A stretch of 64,000 nucleotides of DNA from Paralvinella palmiformis (lineage: Eukaryota > Annelida > Polychaeta > Terebellida > Alvinellidae), in the NCBI GenBank assembly GCA_025642065.1, contig JAODUP010000316.1:248001-312000 (forward strand). The letters are read 5' to 3'. The stretch's first letter is position 1; every line of letters starts with the position of its first letter. A program made the position numbers and the translations under genes. The notes under the pieces are model-generated. The model was given only the letters and a program-made list of their open reading frames with translations, was not told where the DNA came from and did no database searches. Of the stretch, positions 34,206 to 46,946 are shown piece by piece.

Positions 34206-34567
34206 AATAACCGTTGGTAGACAGAGCGATAATACCGGTGCTTATGTGGTCGACTATTGTGTAGTATAAATTTTACAGTTGAACACCATCTGTGATGGTC
34301 GATAATAGAGAGATAGTACTATACTAAACAAAAACCCTCCCCTCCCTCCCTCAGGCAGAGCTTACTATGGAATATGATGGAGAAATTACCGTCGATAGAG
34401 ATCACATATTGAGGGGGGTGTCTTTTATGTATTCTGTGTGATAATAATGGTATAGCCTTTGATTGTATATGTGCCTGTGCTTTGAGTTGAGTGTGTATAG
34501 GTATCTGTGTCTGTACGTGCATTGTTGAGAACATGTGTGCTTTTGTGTTAAGGTATTGTGTTGTGGT

Positions 34568-34633
34568 ATGCGTGCACGCACACACACACACAAACACACA
34601 CACACACACACGTGTGTGTGTGTTTGTGTGTGC
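34568..34633. repeat. (CA)n/(GT)n palindromic hairpin tract
   Basis: CA repeats with one AAA interruption are followed directly by GT repeats with a matching TTT interruption. The arms are reverse complementary apart from a 6-nt length difference, centred at 34611/34612. Confidence 0.9.
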
Positions 34634-34858
34634 TCAACTGAAATTTACCAGAGAAAGGTCGCATCCATTTGTAGACAGTTCTGCCACTCTATTACTTGTA
34701 GCGTTGTACGCATGGGAGTTTCGGTATGATCTTGTACACGTGCCTGTAAGATGGACAGACCCAAAGCATAACCGGTTCATTGATTCTCGCTTAAGGGACA
34801 TCTTAAACGCAGCGTTCGTGTTTAACACACTCCTTCAGCCATCTAGTGTGGCCTCTGT

Positions 34859-34872
34859 CCGCTAGGTGGCAT
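34859..34872 (+). promoter_or_regulatory. CTCF-like motif
   Basis: CCGCTAGGTGGCAT resembles the core CTCF consensus CCASYAGRKGGCRS with mismatches at the third and last positions. A motif match only. Confidence 0.2.
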
Positions 34873-34998
34873 GTCATTATCGGGATAATTATATTGTTCT
34901 CTGTAACACTGATTGAGGTCAATAACTGCGAACCCGGATCACAGGTGTATGATTGATCGGGTTGTTCCGGTACAGCTATTGCAGGTACTGGTTTGCAA

Positions 34999-35078
34999 CA
35001 CACACACACAGACAGACACACAGAGAGAGAGAGAGGGGGGAGAGACAGAGAGAGTGAGACGCACACACACACACACAT
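34999..35078. repeat. CA-GA-CA compound microsatellite
   Basis: (CA)n, GACAGACA, (GA)n with a G6 run, then a second (CA)n. Confidence 0.9.
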
Positions 35079-35501
35079 GGTGCTCCCTGGCTCAGCGTGA
35101 ATGCAAGGAATTTCTAGGGAATTAATTGAGAGTGAAACTTGAGCACATCCCGTCTGGTTGAAGACTCTAATTGGATGTGCCTCTTCGATTGATGTCTGAA
35201 TGTGAATATAATTTGAAGCATCGATGGTAAAATGGAGCTCGTCGAACAATCAGCTTCAATTGATGTTTTATTATTTAAGTCATTTATAAATTATGTGAAT
35301 TTTTCTCACAATTACCGAGACATTGGCTTTCTGGATCTGTTAAATATTGTTATCTGAAATTAGGTTGACCTCGGTAGATATAAATAGTATAAGCTATTTC
35401 CGTTGGTATTAAGCTTTTTCTGTCAGATAAAAGATGTCTAGGTGGCAGGATGAACGTAGACATCTTAATATCTTGGATTACCAAAGTCTGTGACAATCCT
35501 G

Positions 35502-35504
<3 letters not shown>

Positions 35505-35534
<30 letters not shown>
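35505..35534. repeat. (AT)n microsatellite
   Basis: About 15 AT units. Confidence 0.95.
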
Positions 35535-35535
<1 letters not shown>

Positions 35536-35599
35536 AAAGGGACCTAGAGGAGACACAAACTTGTTTGTAACACAGACTCAATAACATATAAATGTTGCT

Positions 35600-35755
35600 G
35601 TTATATGGCCGCATTGCGCATAACTAGGCTGAGCAACCCGCAAACGTAATGAGGGAAGGTTAAAGATGAAACATCCTTCAGACATAGCATGGCCGTAGTT
35701 TAAACCGAAATTCTACAGGTCTGTGACTAACCACTCTACCAAGTACCCCATGATG
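35600..35755 (-). mobile_element. tRNA-derived SINE copy (CAACATTT tail type), minus strand
   Basis: On the minus strand a decayed head (GGTACTTGGTAGAGTGG), body GTCTGAAGGATGTTTCATC, and the CAGCAACATTTATA end. Confidence 0.8.
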
Positions 35756-36595
35756 ACGTCATGTTAGATCATCAATCATTGATCATAATTCCCAATCCAG
35801 ATTGAGGGTTACCTCACAGTCCCACATTAGATAGCATTACAACCATCGTCTGGATCGATATCCGGACAAAACCCTCTGAACATAGGAATTAATGAACACA
35901 TGAAGTTGTATGTAAATATTTTATTATTAATAATAAAATAATGTGTCATTTTTATTAATAATTTGAGTATCATATCAAAAGTGATTTTATCCTATCTGTA
36001 GTACACACACGTTTCTGATGTATATACCTTATCATCATAATGTATTTACATCCATCTAATGCAGTATCCGAAACCTTTGAGTGTTGATTTAATGGATTTT
36101 GACCCATCTTGGACACCTATGATTGAACAGACTTGACTGCATGGACTTAACATGTGGCCGCTGTCGCCTTTTCGGGGGTCGCCCACGGGATTCCAACAGG
36201 ACGTCAGTGTCTACGTTGCCCAGATCCTTACAAAATCCTGTCAATAGCACTCCACAGAGTTGAATGAGAATGTCCAACTAGAGATTGGAAGCCGTTGTTC
36301 CAGGACTCGCAAATATTGTAAGTTCTGGATCCACCGTGCATAGTTGTCACGTGAACTTTCCATTGACAGTAATAAAGGCACATACAAATGGTTGATTGAA
36401 TATGGCAACTGCATTGGAAAATTAATTATTGTGAAATAATCTATATGAAAAAATTACCATTCACATATAAAACATCTTTTCAAAATTACCATTGGAATTC
36501 AGGGGGTTATGTCCAAGATGTGGTTTTGTAGGTTATGTCCACAGGAGGTTTTCAGAATCGCGGGTTTTTTTGTCTCTAGTGGCTTTTGTCCTGGA
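35756..36595. other. No recognisable gene
   Basis: Small TATTATTAATAATAAAATA palindrome near 35923. A 62-codon minus-strand frame at 36089-36277 has a basic RGRPPKRRQR segment but no further support as a gene. Confidence 0.5.
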
Positions 36596-36873
36596 TTCGT
36601 CTTGATCATAGATGTCATCGTCTAGATCATAGATGGCATCGTCTAGATCATAGATGTCATCGTCTAGATCATAGATTTCATCGTCTAGATCATAGATTTC
36701 ATCGTCTAGATCATAGATTTCATAGTCTAGATCACATATTTCATCGTCTAGATCACATATTTCATCGTCTAGATCATAGATTTCATCGTCTAGATCATAG
36801 ATTTCATCGTCTAGATCATAGATTTCATCGTCTAGATCATAGATTTCATCGTCTAGATCATAGATTTCATATT
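36596..36873. repeat. 21-bp minisatellite, open on both strands
   Basis: About 13 copies of a 21-bp unit containing TCGTCTAGATCATAGATTTC. Because 21 is a multiple of three and the unit has frames without stops, long frames appear on both strands: a seven-residue acidic repeat DLDDEIY on the minus strand and a basic one on the plus strand. The 167-codon minus frame (36533-37036) has no other coding evidence. Confidence 0.93.
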
Positions 36874-37026
36874 GTATTACATTAATTAAGAAGATAAAAT
36901 ATTCCATCTTTACCTTCGTCAATGACAGCTGTGAAGTTTGACATTTGTCCCGAGGCTGACTTCGGGCCCGAGGCAGGCACTTCGTATTTTGGCTTTTATC
37001 GCTGTCGGGTAAACAAAGACAGACAT

Positions 37027-37112
37027 TTGACAGCAACGAGATTCGAACTCGCGTCTACTAGATAAGGGTGTCTGCAAACGCTACCAATGAGCTACAAGCT
37101 CCAGTGGTCTGA
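37027..37112 (-). mobile_element. tRNA-like SINE head or tRNA pseudogene
   Basis: On the minus strand GTAGCTCATTGGTAGCG (A-box region) and GCGAGTTCGAATCTCGT (T-arm with B-box) are good. The acceptor-stem halves do not pair, so it is not a functional tRNA. Confidence 0.55.
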
Positions 37113-37490
37113 CACCAAAGCATCCCCATCCCCTGCGTTCTGGGAAGTTAACTTGTCTACCACAACTTATAGATTCTAATATCTCAGTTAGTTTATGTCG
37201 GTGTCCTAGCGGAGTTAATCTTGATGAATTATTGATGAACAGGTGATCGTCTACGGTGATAAAATAGTGATATATCAAATCATGAAATGATAAATCATAA
37301 AATAAAATAACAATTCCCGCTTGCAATATTACCATATCGCAGACTTCTGGATGATATATATCATTTAATGACTGGTCTACTCCAGGATGCTTTCTAGGAT
37401 TCGTGGTATGATGCTGCTTGAAATTTGTTTTATTTTAAATTTCGTATTTGATATGCCGTATGTTTCACGCATATTTCGATCACAAATGCG
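37113..37490. other. No recognisable gene
   Basis: Unremarkable AT-rich sequence. Confidence 0.55.
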
Positions 37491-37492
37491 TC

Positions 37493-37759
37493 TCTCTCTC
37501 TCTCTCTTTCTGTGTGTGGTGTGTGTGTGTGGGTGTGTGCGTGTGTACGTACATAAACAGGTAAATTTGGAACTCCACACGGATGCTTCCCTTACCCAAA
37601 TTGAGGAACTAGCAATAATTCCATGACATCTCAGGTTCAAGGTCACAACTATTTCAACTTTATTATTATCCCAATAGTCGAACAAAGGTCACGATTTCCA
37701 TGTCACGTGATGATGATGATAACTATTCCATTTCAAAAATCATATCGCTGTAATCCATT

Positions 37760-37812
<53 letters not shown>
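37493..37812. repeat. (CT)n(GT)n and (CT)n(TA)n tracts
   Basis: (CT)n(GT)n at 37493-37547 and (CT)n(TA)n at 37761-37812, with single-copy sequence between. Confidence 0.9.
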
Positions 37813-37814
<2 letters not shown>

Positions 37815-38490
37815 CTGATTCAATCTAACCCCCTACGAAACATCCATCTCACCCTCCCTGGTATGTTACATCCCTTCTAACACATACATCATGTTACCAC
37901 AAATCTTTCTGCCACCAAGTCACCATTTCCTTCAGGACACCCTCAATAAGAGCACGCCACCCATCCCCCTCGTCTCCGATACTGTCGCACCTCTCATTTA
38001 GTTTCTAATACTTTTAGACACAGTCTTCTAGCAAACAACTACAGCCTTCTATCAAAATATATATCGTTCACCATAATATGTCATCCTTTATGATCCCGCT
38101 ACCCCAGCAAACCAGATCTAGTACCGTATCCTGACACCTCCAATGTGATCAGATATATTTGTTTATAAACTTATGGCCTTCAACTCTAATACTCTACCGG
38201 ATCCCCCCCCCCTCCCGTCACAGCTATTATCATCTTTAACAACACAAAATCCCTCAAAATACCCTCTGTATCAGGCAGACAGTAACTAGCATCACTCTCA
38301 CCCGGAGTCCAACATCAGATGTTGTCTATCAGCATGATATATCTCTGGATCACACCATCCCGACCAACATCATATAAACGTGCGTCAGTAATATGCCGAC
38401 AGAGTGAGACACCATATCACGTGTCTAACTTTGCTATCCACATGTCCCCTCGGTGTCATCGTGATACATATCCGGGTATTGGGAGACCGG
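37813..38490. other. No recognisable gene
   Basis: Pyrimidine-rich on the plus strand, with a C9 run near 38203. No coding signal. Confidence 0.55.
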
Positions 38491-38495
38491 TTATA

Positions 38496-38577
38496 AACAC
38501 ACACACACGGACACACACACACACACTCTCTCTCTCTCTCCTCTCTCACACACACAGACACACACACACGCACACAA
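38496..38577. repeat. CA-CT-CA compound microsatellite
   Basis: (CA)n, (CT)n at 38526-38546, then CA with GA/CG interruptions. Confidence 0.9.
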
Positions 38578-39285
38578 ACTGATCCTGGCTCTGGCTTCAT
38601 CGTTGGCAAATTAGGATGTCATGCCGGCTAACACCACCACCAGATGTCGCTGTCAGTCACTGGTCACATCAAGCGAAGAGAATGATCGCTGGCTTCTGAT
38701 GCAATATTAATGCTCTCCTTGGTTGTATCGGTACAGATACAGCAATAAAAGCAACACATAACACTGGAGTTAATGATTTAGACTGGGGTTAGATCTTCAT
38801 ATTACAGTGATGGCTGGGTCATCATGGTGATGCCATTCTAAAGACTATAATATATGTTACCGGCCATTAGTTTAATTCATTTGATCAACGCTCACAATGT
38901 CAACAAAATATAATTAATTAGCCATAATGTTGATTGTTCAATAACCTGATTATTGTTTCTTCATCTGAACACGGCATTATGGAAATAGACATCGGATAAT
39001 TGTTACCTATATACGGATCTCTATGATGATTACCAACAATAAATCGCTGTCATTTTGTGTTGTTATTTTGTGTTGTTATTTATGTTTTGTTATCTCATCC
39101 ACACTGATTCATCCCATCCAATCAGCTACTCGTTCTAAGGCTGAGCGACTGCGTGAAAGATCAATGAACGGTGTGTGGATTAGCTTTGTGTTCCGCGGCT
39201 AATCCACAGACGTTTCGTTACGTTCAAATGAGACAAATTACCATCTGGATCAGTCCACGTCAGCTGTATATGTTCGGGGTTTTAT
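38578..39285. other. No recognisable gene
   Basis: Nothing beyond a doubled TTTTGTGTTGTTA word near 39053-39078. Confidence 0.55.
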
Positions 39286-39289
39286 GGTC

Positions 39290-39405
39290 TATTTTCTACA
39301 TACGGTAGGATAAATGAGCCGAACGATATCCAGAAGAAATAAGGCGATGAAACTGAGATGAAATGTGAGATGAAACACCCTTCATACATCGATCAGCCGG
39401 GGGTT
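39290..39405 (-). mobile_element. SINE fragment, minus strand
   Basis: Body words GAAGGGTGTTTCATCTCA, CTCATTTATCCTACCGTATG and CCATAAAACCCC on the minus strand. Head lost, and an internal ATGAAACTGAGATGAAAT duplication is present. Confidence 0.6.
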
Positions 39406-39750
39406 AGACAGCCAGGTAACAGTTGTAAGTTATATTCAGAAGATGATGGGTATATGGATTCTGATACATTGTGATTCATCGGACAAATGCCAATCAGGGT
39501 TTGACTTTTAATTTGAAATTTCAAACAAAAGTCCTATTTTTAAATTTCCAAACTACTTAATTAACTCAGACGTAAGCGTGTATCTTACAGAGGTGAATAA
39601 AGTGATGTGGAGACAATATTCTTCCACTGCGAGGTGAGAAGAGAAATCATAAACAATAAATATTGTATTACGACAGCCTGTATACGAACATTATACAATT
39701 ATAAAATATATTTTAACTTAATAATTCTCAGCTGTGGTGATTCTCCTGGC

Positions 39751-39762
<12 letters not shown>

Positions 39763-39833
<71 letters not shown>
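39763..39833. repeat. (AT)n(GT)n compound microsatellite
   Basis: About 13 AT then about 22 GT units. Confidence 0.95.
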
Positions 39834-39834
<1 letters not shown>

Positions 39835-40219
39835 CACAGACGTATCTTGTCACCTTGACGCAAATCAACCAAACAGGATATATCCATGTAGTGGATTTTG
39901 TTGATTAGAACACAATTATTTTCTAACTGGATAATCGATTATGGAATATAATTGAATTATTGACAACTGATGGAGCATAATATTGTTAGATTATTGATTC
40001 TAGGAATAATAATCATGATGTGGTCTAAAATAGTAACAGAAGGAAATCAGACCCTACTCTGTGAGGCCGAGCTTAGACCCTTTGATGTGTGTCCAGGCTA
40101 CAGGCAGATAATGGGAAAACATTATAATCTTGATCAGCTTACCTGATTTTATTGTGGTAACAACTTGTAAATAAAAATAGTTGGATTTATTTCTTTTAGG
40201 AACGTCTAGATATAGCTCT

Positions 40220-40406
40220 TGTGTGCGTGCGTGTGTTTGTGTGTGTGTGTGTACGCGCGCGCGCGTTTGTTTGTGTATTGCTAAAGCTGCAAAAGGAAAA
40301 CTGTGGAATGATCTATCAGGGTCTCATCAATATGACTAATATTTAATTAAATATCATCCATAACTAGTTTGCTCTCTCTCTCTCCCCTCCATCCCCCCCT
40401 CTCTCT

Positions 40407-40444
<38 letters not shown>
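40220..40444. repeat. GT/CG and (CT)n(GT)n tracts
   Basis: GTGTGTACGCGCGCGCGCGT at 40245-40266 and (CT)n(GT)n at 40372-40443. Confidence 0.9.
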
Positions 40445-40445
<1 letters not shown>

Positions 40446-40775
40446 GTACTCAATCTATATGTACGGACCACCTGCGTTGTGGGACTTCCAGATCTGACAG
40501 CCTTAACACTAGGATGCCATTCAAGTCCAATGTTCTAGTTATCCTAGCACAGGTTCCCAGATCCCAAAGAGATTTCACATTTGCTGACCCGGAATTCTAC
40601 TTTCCCCCACAAATCTTCCCCGTCCCTCAAGGAACAATGCGTTTACAGGCCGCCAGTAAAGCTCCACCTGAAAGAAAACATCCGAAATTGTTTAATCAAA
40701 ACATTGTTACTCCAAACCATCGCTTGATTCAGACATGCGCATTGGATGAGAGAAACTCATAGTTATGTACCAATA

Positions 40776-40875
40776 TACGGAGAGCTTCTGGTATCCCGCT
40801 GTACCAGTGTACGGAGAGCTTCTGGTATCCCGCTGTACCAGTGTACGGAGAACTTATGGTATCCCGCTGTACGCA
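40776..40875. repeat. 34-bp tandem repeat, three copies
   Basis: Three head-to-tail units containing TACGGAGAGCTTCTGGTATC and CCGCTGTACCAGTG. The third has two substitutions and a shortened end. Confidence 0.95.
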
Positions 40876-41176
40876 GAAGGGGCCGATTGGCATTTGTACT
40901 ATATTTGACTTTGGAGTCGTTATACGGTCGTAGAGGATTCATATTTATAAAATTGGTTTTTGACTTAGGTAGCAGGTATAGACGTTAATTTACATGTCAG
41001 TATAAACACAAACGAGCTATAAAAATGGTGTGTTTTGTAGAAATATTAGATGATGTGCTATTTAAGGTCCTATGAGTAATGTAGATTCCAGCTGTATAGT
41101 ATATGTTAATGATATCTATATTACTCATTTATATAATATATGCCAATGATTTGTTAAACCCATTGTTGCTGTATAT

Positions 41177-41235
<59 letters not shown>

Positions 41236-41824
41236 CAAGCACGAAAACAGGAGAAACAAAGAAATAAAGAACTTATCTCTACTGTAGTCATATAAGGCAA
41301 AATATTACGTTATTTTGTGCTGCTAACTTCAGTGTACTCTGAACATTTCTATAGTTCGCGCCTATTTGGCCTTGACCTTAGGATGGACTATCGTTTGTAC
41401 TATTCACGGCACTGTTTACCAGCATACTTCTTTTAGCCTATTCTAGAAAGGATATAGTTTCGGAGATACATAGTATAAATAAACTGGCGAACGTGTTAGG
41501 ATAATGAATTAAAATGTTAAACGATCTACTGAGCGATAAATAAAGACTTGGAAAGGAATGCGTGCTATATTCCAGGAAATGAATACACCATTCTAATATT
41601 AAATTATCACAATAGCCGTCTTGACACTAATGTGAAGCTGATAACCTGTTTGGGCTGTTCTGGTTCGTTGAATACTGGTGTGTAGAAGTGCAAATCGGAT
41701 TATCGAATCTCTGTAATGCCTGTGAGATGTTTCATCTAATCATGCCATTTCTCTGGATGGACAGGACAACGACTATATGTTTTAGGTGTAACAAGCCTTG
41801 AACATATTGTTCGAATTAACCTCT

Positions 41825-41881
<57 letters not shown>

Positions 41882-42574
41882 CGTGCGTGCGCGCGTAAAC
41901 ATGAACCTATAGTTATATATACACACAGACAGACACACCTGTGCCAATGATCACTATTAGCTAAAAGCTCGTTATTAATGAAACAAACTGAAAAGAGCAA
42001 CACTGATCCTACTCAGTGACGTTATACTCCACAATCATTCAATTCTCAATAGATATTCCAGATAGTGAACATTGTTGCCAACTATACCCTGAACATGCCC
42101 TAATACGAGCGGCAAGTGTTTAATTAGGAACCCGGACAACACCTGGCCATTGTTAGTCGGTGTGTATGACGAACACAATGTCAGCGTTGTGGATCGGTCG
42201 CGCTCGGCAGAGCTTCTTAAAAGAGGTTCGTTGTTTGGACCATCGACAACCATTCATCTAATACACCTGCCATGTACTGGAAATATTGATTCGTCCAGGA
42301 AAGGTTATAAGTCAACATTTTGACAGCAGGCTCGCGGCGAGGCTCCCACTGCGATTAAACCGGAAATCAACTCCCATTAGTGGGAACTTCGTCGGCGATG
42401 TTTTCATCCCGTTGGGTGATGTTGTCGGACTCGAGCCAATCCCGAAGGCCGGCAGATATCCGCATGAAAATCCATTGGTTTCCGAGTGTAGATCTTTGTC
42501 GTGACTTTAGCGCTGAAAATGTTAAATATCATTATTTTACGGCTAACTGGATCCGGCGAGCCATTTCGACGCAG
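40876..42574. repeat. No gene; (AT)n and (AT)n(GT)n(GC)n tracts
   Basis: (AT)n at 41178-41234 and a compound AT-GT-GC tract at 41828-41895. The rest is unremarkable. Short frames at 42035-42595 have no family resemblance. Confidence 0.65.
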
Positions 42575-42775
42575 CCAATCCGGTCTAGTTGGTAGCGCGT
42601 TGGGCCACAGAAGAATACCACTTGAATTCGAATCTCGGCGTGGGCATATCTGACGGGTGTTTTATCTTTGACTTTGCTTCATTACCTTTGGAGGTAGTTC
42701 GGTCCATTTAGCCTTCCATGTGCACTAAATTGCCCGTAAAACATCAATCATCATCATCCATCATCATCATCCATC
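42575..42775 (+). mobile_element. tRNA-derived SINE copy ((ATC)n tail type)
   Basis: Head from CCGGTCTAGTTGGTAGCGCG, B-box TGAATTCGAATCTC, full body, and a (ATC)n tail that contains a duplicated CATCATCATCC. No duplication of target seen. Confidence 0.85.
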
Positions 42776-43207
42776 TGATCATCTCATCTCCATATTGAGT
42801 ATGTTCCAAGTTCTGACTCATTCGGAAACATCCATTGGAAGACATTATAAACTAATATAAAAGATATAGAATCCCCCCCCCCCCTTTCACGTCCCATATT
42901 ACTATAATCCACCAACTCTACCGATTAGACACTGATTTATAGACGACTGATCCGATAAATGACGTCATCGAGCCACGCTACTCGCCTTTTTAGCACGTCC
43001 CGTCGTTTGGACGTGGGCGTTTCCTGGTTTCGGTTTCTTTTTCAGCGAGAGTTATGCCTGATCTATTAAGGTCACGTGACCGTGTTGTAATTAGGTTGAG
43101 GTGACTATTAGCTGTATGATAAATTAATAAACGTTGATGCTGTACGCTAGTAATAGCGACCTTGATTACGTACGGTATAGTACGGTTTTTGATCGATCTA
43201 CGAGGTA

Positions 43208-43262
43208 ATTCCCCCCCCCCCCCGTAAACACACACACACACACGCACACACAGACACACACC
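43208..43262. repeat. C13 run and (CA)n
   Basis: A pure C run near 43210-43223 followed by interrupted CA. Confidence 0.9.
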
Positions 43263-43483
43263 AGTCTGTAGTTACTACCCAAACAAAGAAGGGCTGTTTA
43301 GATTGTGATGACGATGTTACTGCCCATTAGGGCAGGAAATGTGTTCCCGATGTAACGACGTCAATTAGTTTATCTCTGTCTGGAGCTCGATATCGGTGAT
43401 TCCTGTGATCAACTCGATCGTCTGGTGGGGCATAGCTTTACTCGGCTGATCTGTGCGTAGACAATGGCCGCATTGCATTGGGC

Positions 43484-43573
43484 CTTAAGCTCTCTCTCTG
43501 TCTCTCTCTCTCTCCCTCCCCCCCCTTCTTTCACATTCTCCCACCCACCCCCTCTCTCTATCTCCCTCCCTCC

Positions 43574-43632
<59 letters not shown>
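43484..43632. repeat. Pyrimidine-rich (CT)n region ending in (GT)n
   Basis: About 90 nt of CT/CCC words on one strand, then (CT)n(GT)n at 43575-43632. Confidence 0.9.
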
Positions 43633-43633
<1 letters not shown>

Positions 43634-43679
43634 CTCTCACCCTCCCTCTCTCTTTATGATTTAAAGCCTGGCCTATCTA

Positions 43680-43790
43680 GGTGTAAGTCATATTGCATCT
43701 CTCATTTCACATCATTACCTATCGAGATAACTTGGCCTATTTAGCTCATATCCAAAAATGTGGTTCTAGAACAACAACATTTCAGAGTTT
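43680..43790 (+). mobile_element. Decayed SINE body
   Basis: CATTTCACATCATTACCTAT, TTGGCCTATTTAGCTCAT and AACAACATTTCAGAG keep the body order of the family (CAACATTT tail type). Head lost. Confidence 0.6.
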
Positions 43791-44329
43791 CATCTCTCTC
43801 TCTCTCTCTCTGACTTTCTCATACACATACTTACTCGCACACACTGACGCATTCACATATTGGATCTCTGACTGGTCGATATCGAGCGATTCTAAAAGCA
43901 ATTGATATTGTTGTATCTTTTAAGATTATAAAGAGTTGTTGACAGGTCGTCTTTTGAGACAGGTTCTCAGACTGTTTACAATCGGTCGTCAGTTGAGTGT
44001 TGAAAATCAATCAATTCTCTAGGATATGAGCGAGAAATGTCTATATGGATAAGGAGTTCATAAAGCGGTTATGATGACGAGTTTATTTATAACACTGATG
44101 TGTACTATAGTACATTGAAGGTTGGTTTAGATATAATGATAGCTGGAGCTGATATAACTCGATGAACTTTCCGTTCAGACACGCGGCTGGCACGTTATTA
44201 CTTTGAAGACGTTTTCGTCATAGTTCAGGGATTATAACATAATATCACAGACTATTAGGATCAGATGTAATTAGGTTTTTGTTTACTTCTGGTATGTACT
44301 TGTTGCACAGACTGAGATATGTATGTAAT

Positions 44330-44505
44330 TGCACACATACACCCCCCCCCCCACATACACACGACATATATAAAGCCAGAGATATATATAAACACATAGA
44401 CGCACCGACAGAAGTGGCCGCGCTCGCAAACACCTCAACACACACACACACGCACGCACGCACGCACACATACACGTACGCATACATACACGCACACGAA
44501 CACAC
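44330..44505. repeat. Interrupted CA/GCAC microsatellites
   Basis: (CA)n with a C10 run near 44342, then CACACGCACGCACGCACGCA words. No gene. Confidence 0.85.
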
Positions 44506-44737
44506 TGTCGCATAATATAAACCTTACCATTAGTCTCTTTGTCCTTAACTAAGGACATTTCTGATTAATTCCCATCTCCCGAGGATTAATATTAATTTTC
44601 ACCGAAGGATTAACGAGAGCCACACAATGACGTCATCACGACAACACGAAGCTCCACTTACACTCAGGTAATATTAATAGTCTTCTTCCTTTATCTCCAA
44701 TGAATGAAACAAACTTTAACCGGATGATGTTTTAACT

Positions 44738-45114
44738 AATTATTATTATTATTATTATTATTTTGAAAGCCACCGTTCTAGTCCATAGTTTCCCTTCCGT
44801 GATTTTCATTCGGTATCTGCTATGTGAAGAATGTTGATGATAAAGGTAATCAGTATTTTATCTTCATGGTTCATTTCGTTATCATCACAAGTCAGATACA
44901 GGTACCTATTATTGGAGCGACTTAACTCGTTTTTGTTCCAGTCACGGAATTCAGTAATAAGACAAAGGTGACTAGGTTACGATAAAATATGGCGTGCGTG
45001 TCCTGATTCGTGGATATGAGACAGCTATCAGCATATGGGTTTTTTTTGATTTCGCGTCATTAAGTTGAATAACAAACAGATAGAGATGCGGATATGGATA
45101 AACGCAAGTATGCA

Positions 45115-45149
<35 letters not shown>

Positions 45150-45185
45150 AGACAGACAGACAGACAGACAGACAGACACAGAAGA
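44738..45185. repeat. (TTA)n and CA-GA-GACA tracts
   Basis: (TTA)n at 44738-44762 and (CA)n(GA)n(GACA)n at 45115-45178, with single-copy DNA between. Confidence 0.85.
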
Positions 45186-46347
45186 AAGAGACTTTTAGCA
45201 TCCCCTATCTTATCGTGAAATCCATCCATAAATAAATAACCCCATTCGAGAGAATTATATTTATATGTGTATAGGTACAAATGTGTACCTAAATATATAC
45301 ATTGTACACATAAATTATATATGTGCCTAGACATCCCAGACACCGATGTAGCAGAACCACCAAAGTAAAACAAAAAGCCAAGCCACTTTGCTAAAGTAAA
45401 AAAAAGCCCAAACCAACATATATTTTATGTGAATTTATTTGAGTCTACCATATGTTGTGTCATTTCAAGCTTCGGCGCATTATAATTGAATAAAGTCTGC
45501 CAAGCGATGTTTTTCGGTAACAGTCCTGGATCTATCCCGACAATGGTGTTAACAGAAGCTTTCTGGGCAGCTGAAACGAACCTCAAGTGGATACTTTGTT
45601 GTAGAACACGATTTCTGGGGGTCGGAGTACTTCGCTCAGAACATGGATCTTTCAGCGCCCAAGACTTTCACGGCGACTTCGACGTGGGACTAGTCGGTAC
45701 ATGAGGAGATTTTTGGGTTTGTCTGTGGGGACGCTCGTCATGTCGCAGACAAGATGAGAATTGATTTGTTTTACTTATCAGTTGAAGACAAAATGCTTAC
45801 GAGTCTGTCCAGATAGCACGTGTGTTGACGCGGTGACGAGTTTCTGGTGACATTTCGCTTTGTTGAAAATCAGAGCCCTACAAATCCAGAAGGCGAATTT
45901 GAGTTTTGCGCAATTATTGGTGATTTACACATTGGACTCCCAAAGCGCTGCTCACTACTCTCGGCGAACAACGAATTCCTATCAATCACTAATATCAATT
46001 GAAATTTTCTGTTTTGGATTTGTACTTGCCACGAGAAAATAAATTCCATAACAATGTACACGTTAAATGGTTAGAAATAATTATTGGGAAATAAAGGGGA
46101 ACGACCCCCCCTCCTCCGCCATACCTTATAAAATTACTGACATTCACTACTAGTCTGACAACAACATTATTGAAACTGTTGCCAGATTTCTCGTGTACTA
46201 TTTTGGTGGGCTAACTGTTTACAGTGTCCGATGTTTAACATGCATCAAACACGGTGTTGGTCTAGATGAAATCCATTATAGCGAGGGATCACTGAAGGGT
46301 TATACAGAAGCTGCATTGTACCAGTGTTAAGAACCATTGCCAAGCTT

Positions 46348-46348
<1 letters not shown>
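45186..46348. other. No recognisable gene
   Basis: A GC-richer patch at 45485-45710 carries a 72-codon plus-strand frame without signal, domain or splice support. Confidence 0.5.
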
Positions 46349-46391
<43 letters not shown>

Positions 46392-46600
46392 GAGTAAAGG
46401 GTGGTTGATTTTGTATCTGCCTAATTTATGTACTTCCGCTAAATATAGCCCAGTAAGTGGCACCTGTCTGTACATCCGGCCATCATCTGTAACATCAATA
46501 AATTATTTCCCACCTGAGTCCTGTCACTGTCAGTGTAAAAAACATCAACACATTTGTATCACTGGCTGGCATAATTATATATATATATATATATATAATT
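46349..46600. repeat. (AT)n microsatellites
   Basis: (AT)n at 46350-46388 and 46577-46599. Confidence 0.95.
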
Positions 46601-46740
46601 TCGCGAGGGCAAGAGGACTGGCTGGCTCCTATACTTCCTACAAGACCGACAAACTGGTGTTATTGTTATTGTATTATAGATCACGTGTCATTGATGTTCC
46701 AACGATTTTGTCTATTTCTTCGCAAGCATCATGATATATA

Positions 46741-46946
46741 AACACAGCCGCATATACTGTAACACACCCACATATGCTGTAAAACAGTCGCATATACTGT
46801 AACACAGTCGCATATACTGTAACACAGTCGCATATACTGTAACACAGTCGCATATACTGTAACACAGTCGCATATACTGTAACACAGCGACTTATTCTGT
46901 AATACGCCTGCATATGCCGTAACACAGTCCCATATACTGTAACACT
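46741..46946. repeat. 20-bp minisatellite
   Basis: About ten units of AACACAGTCGCATATACTGT in constant register. The central five are identical and the outer ones diverge. Confidence 0.95.

Noticed and set aside
36089..36277. Transposase-like fragment with RGRPPKRRQR
   Set aside because: A single basic patch in a 62-codon frame without any catalytic motif is not enough to assign a family.
37027..37112. Functional tRNA gene on the minus strand
   Set aside because: The D-arm and T-arm regions are good but the acceptor halves do not pair, so I call a SINE head or pseudogene.
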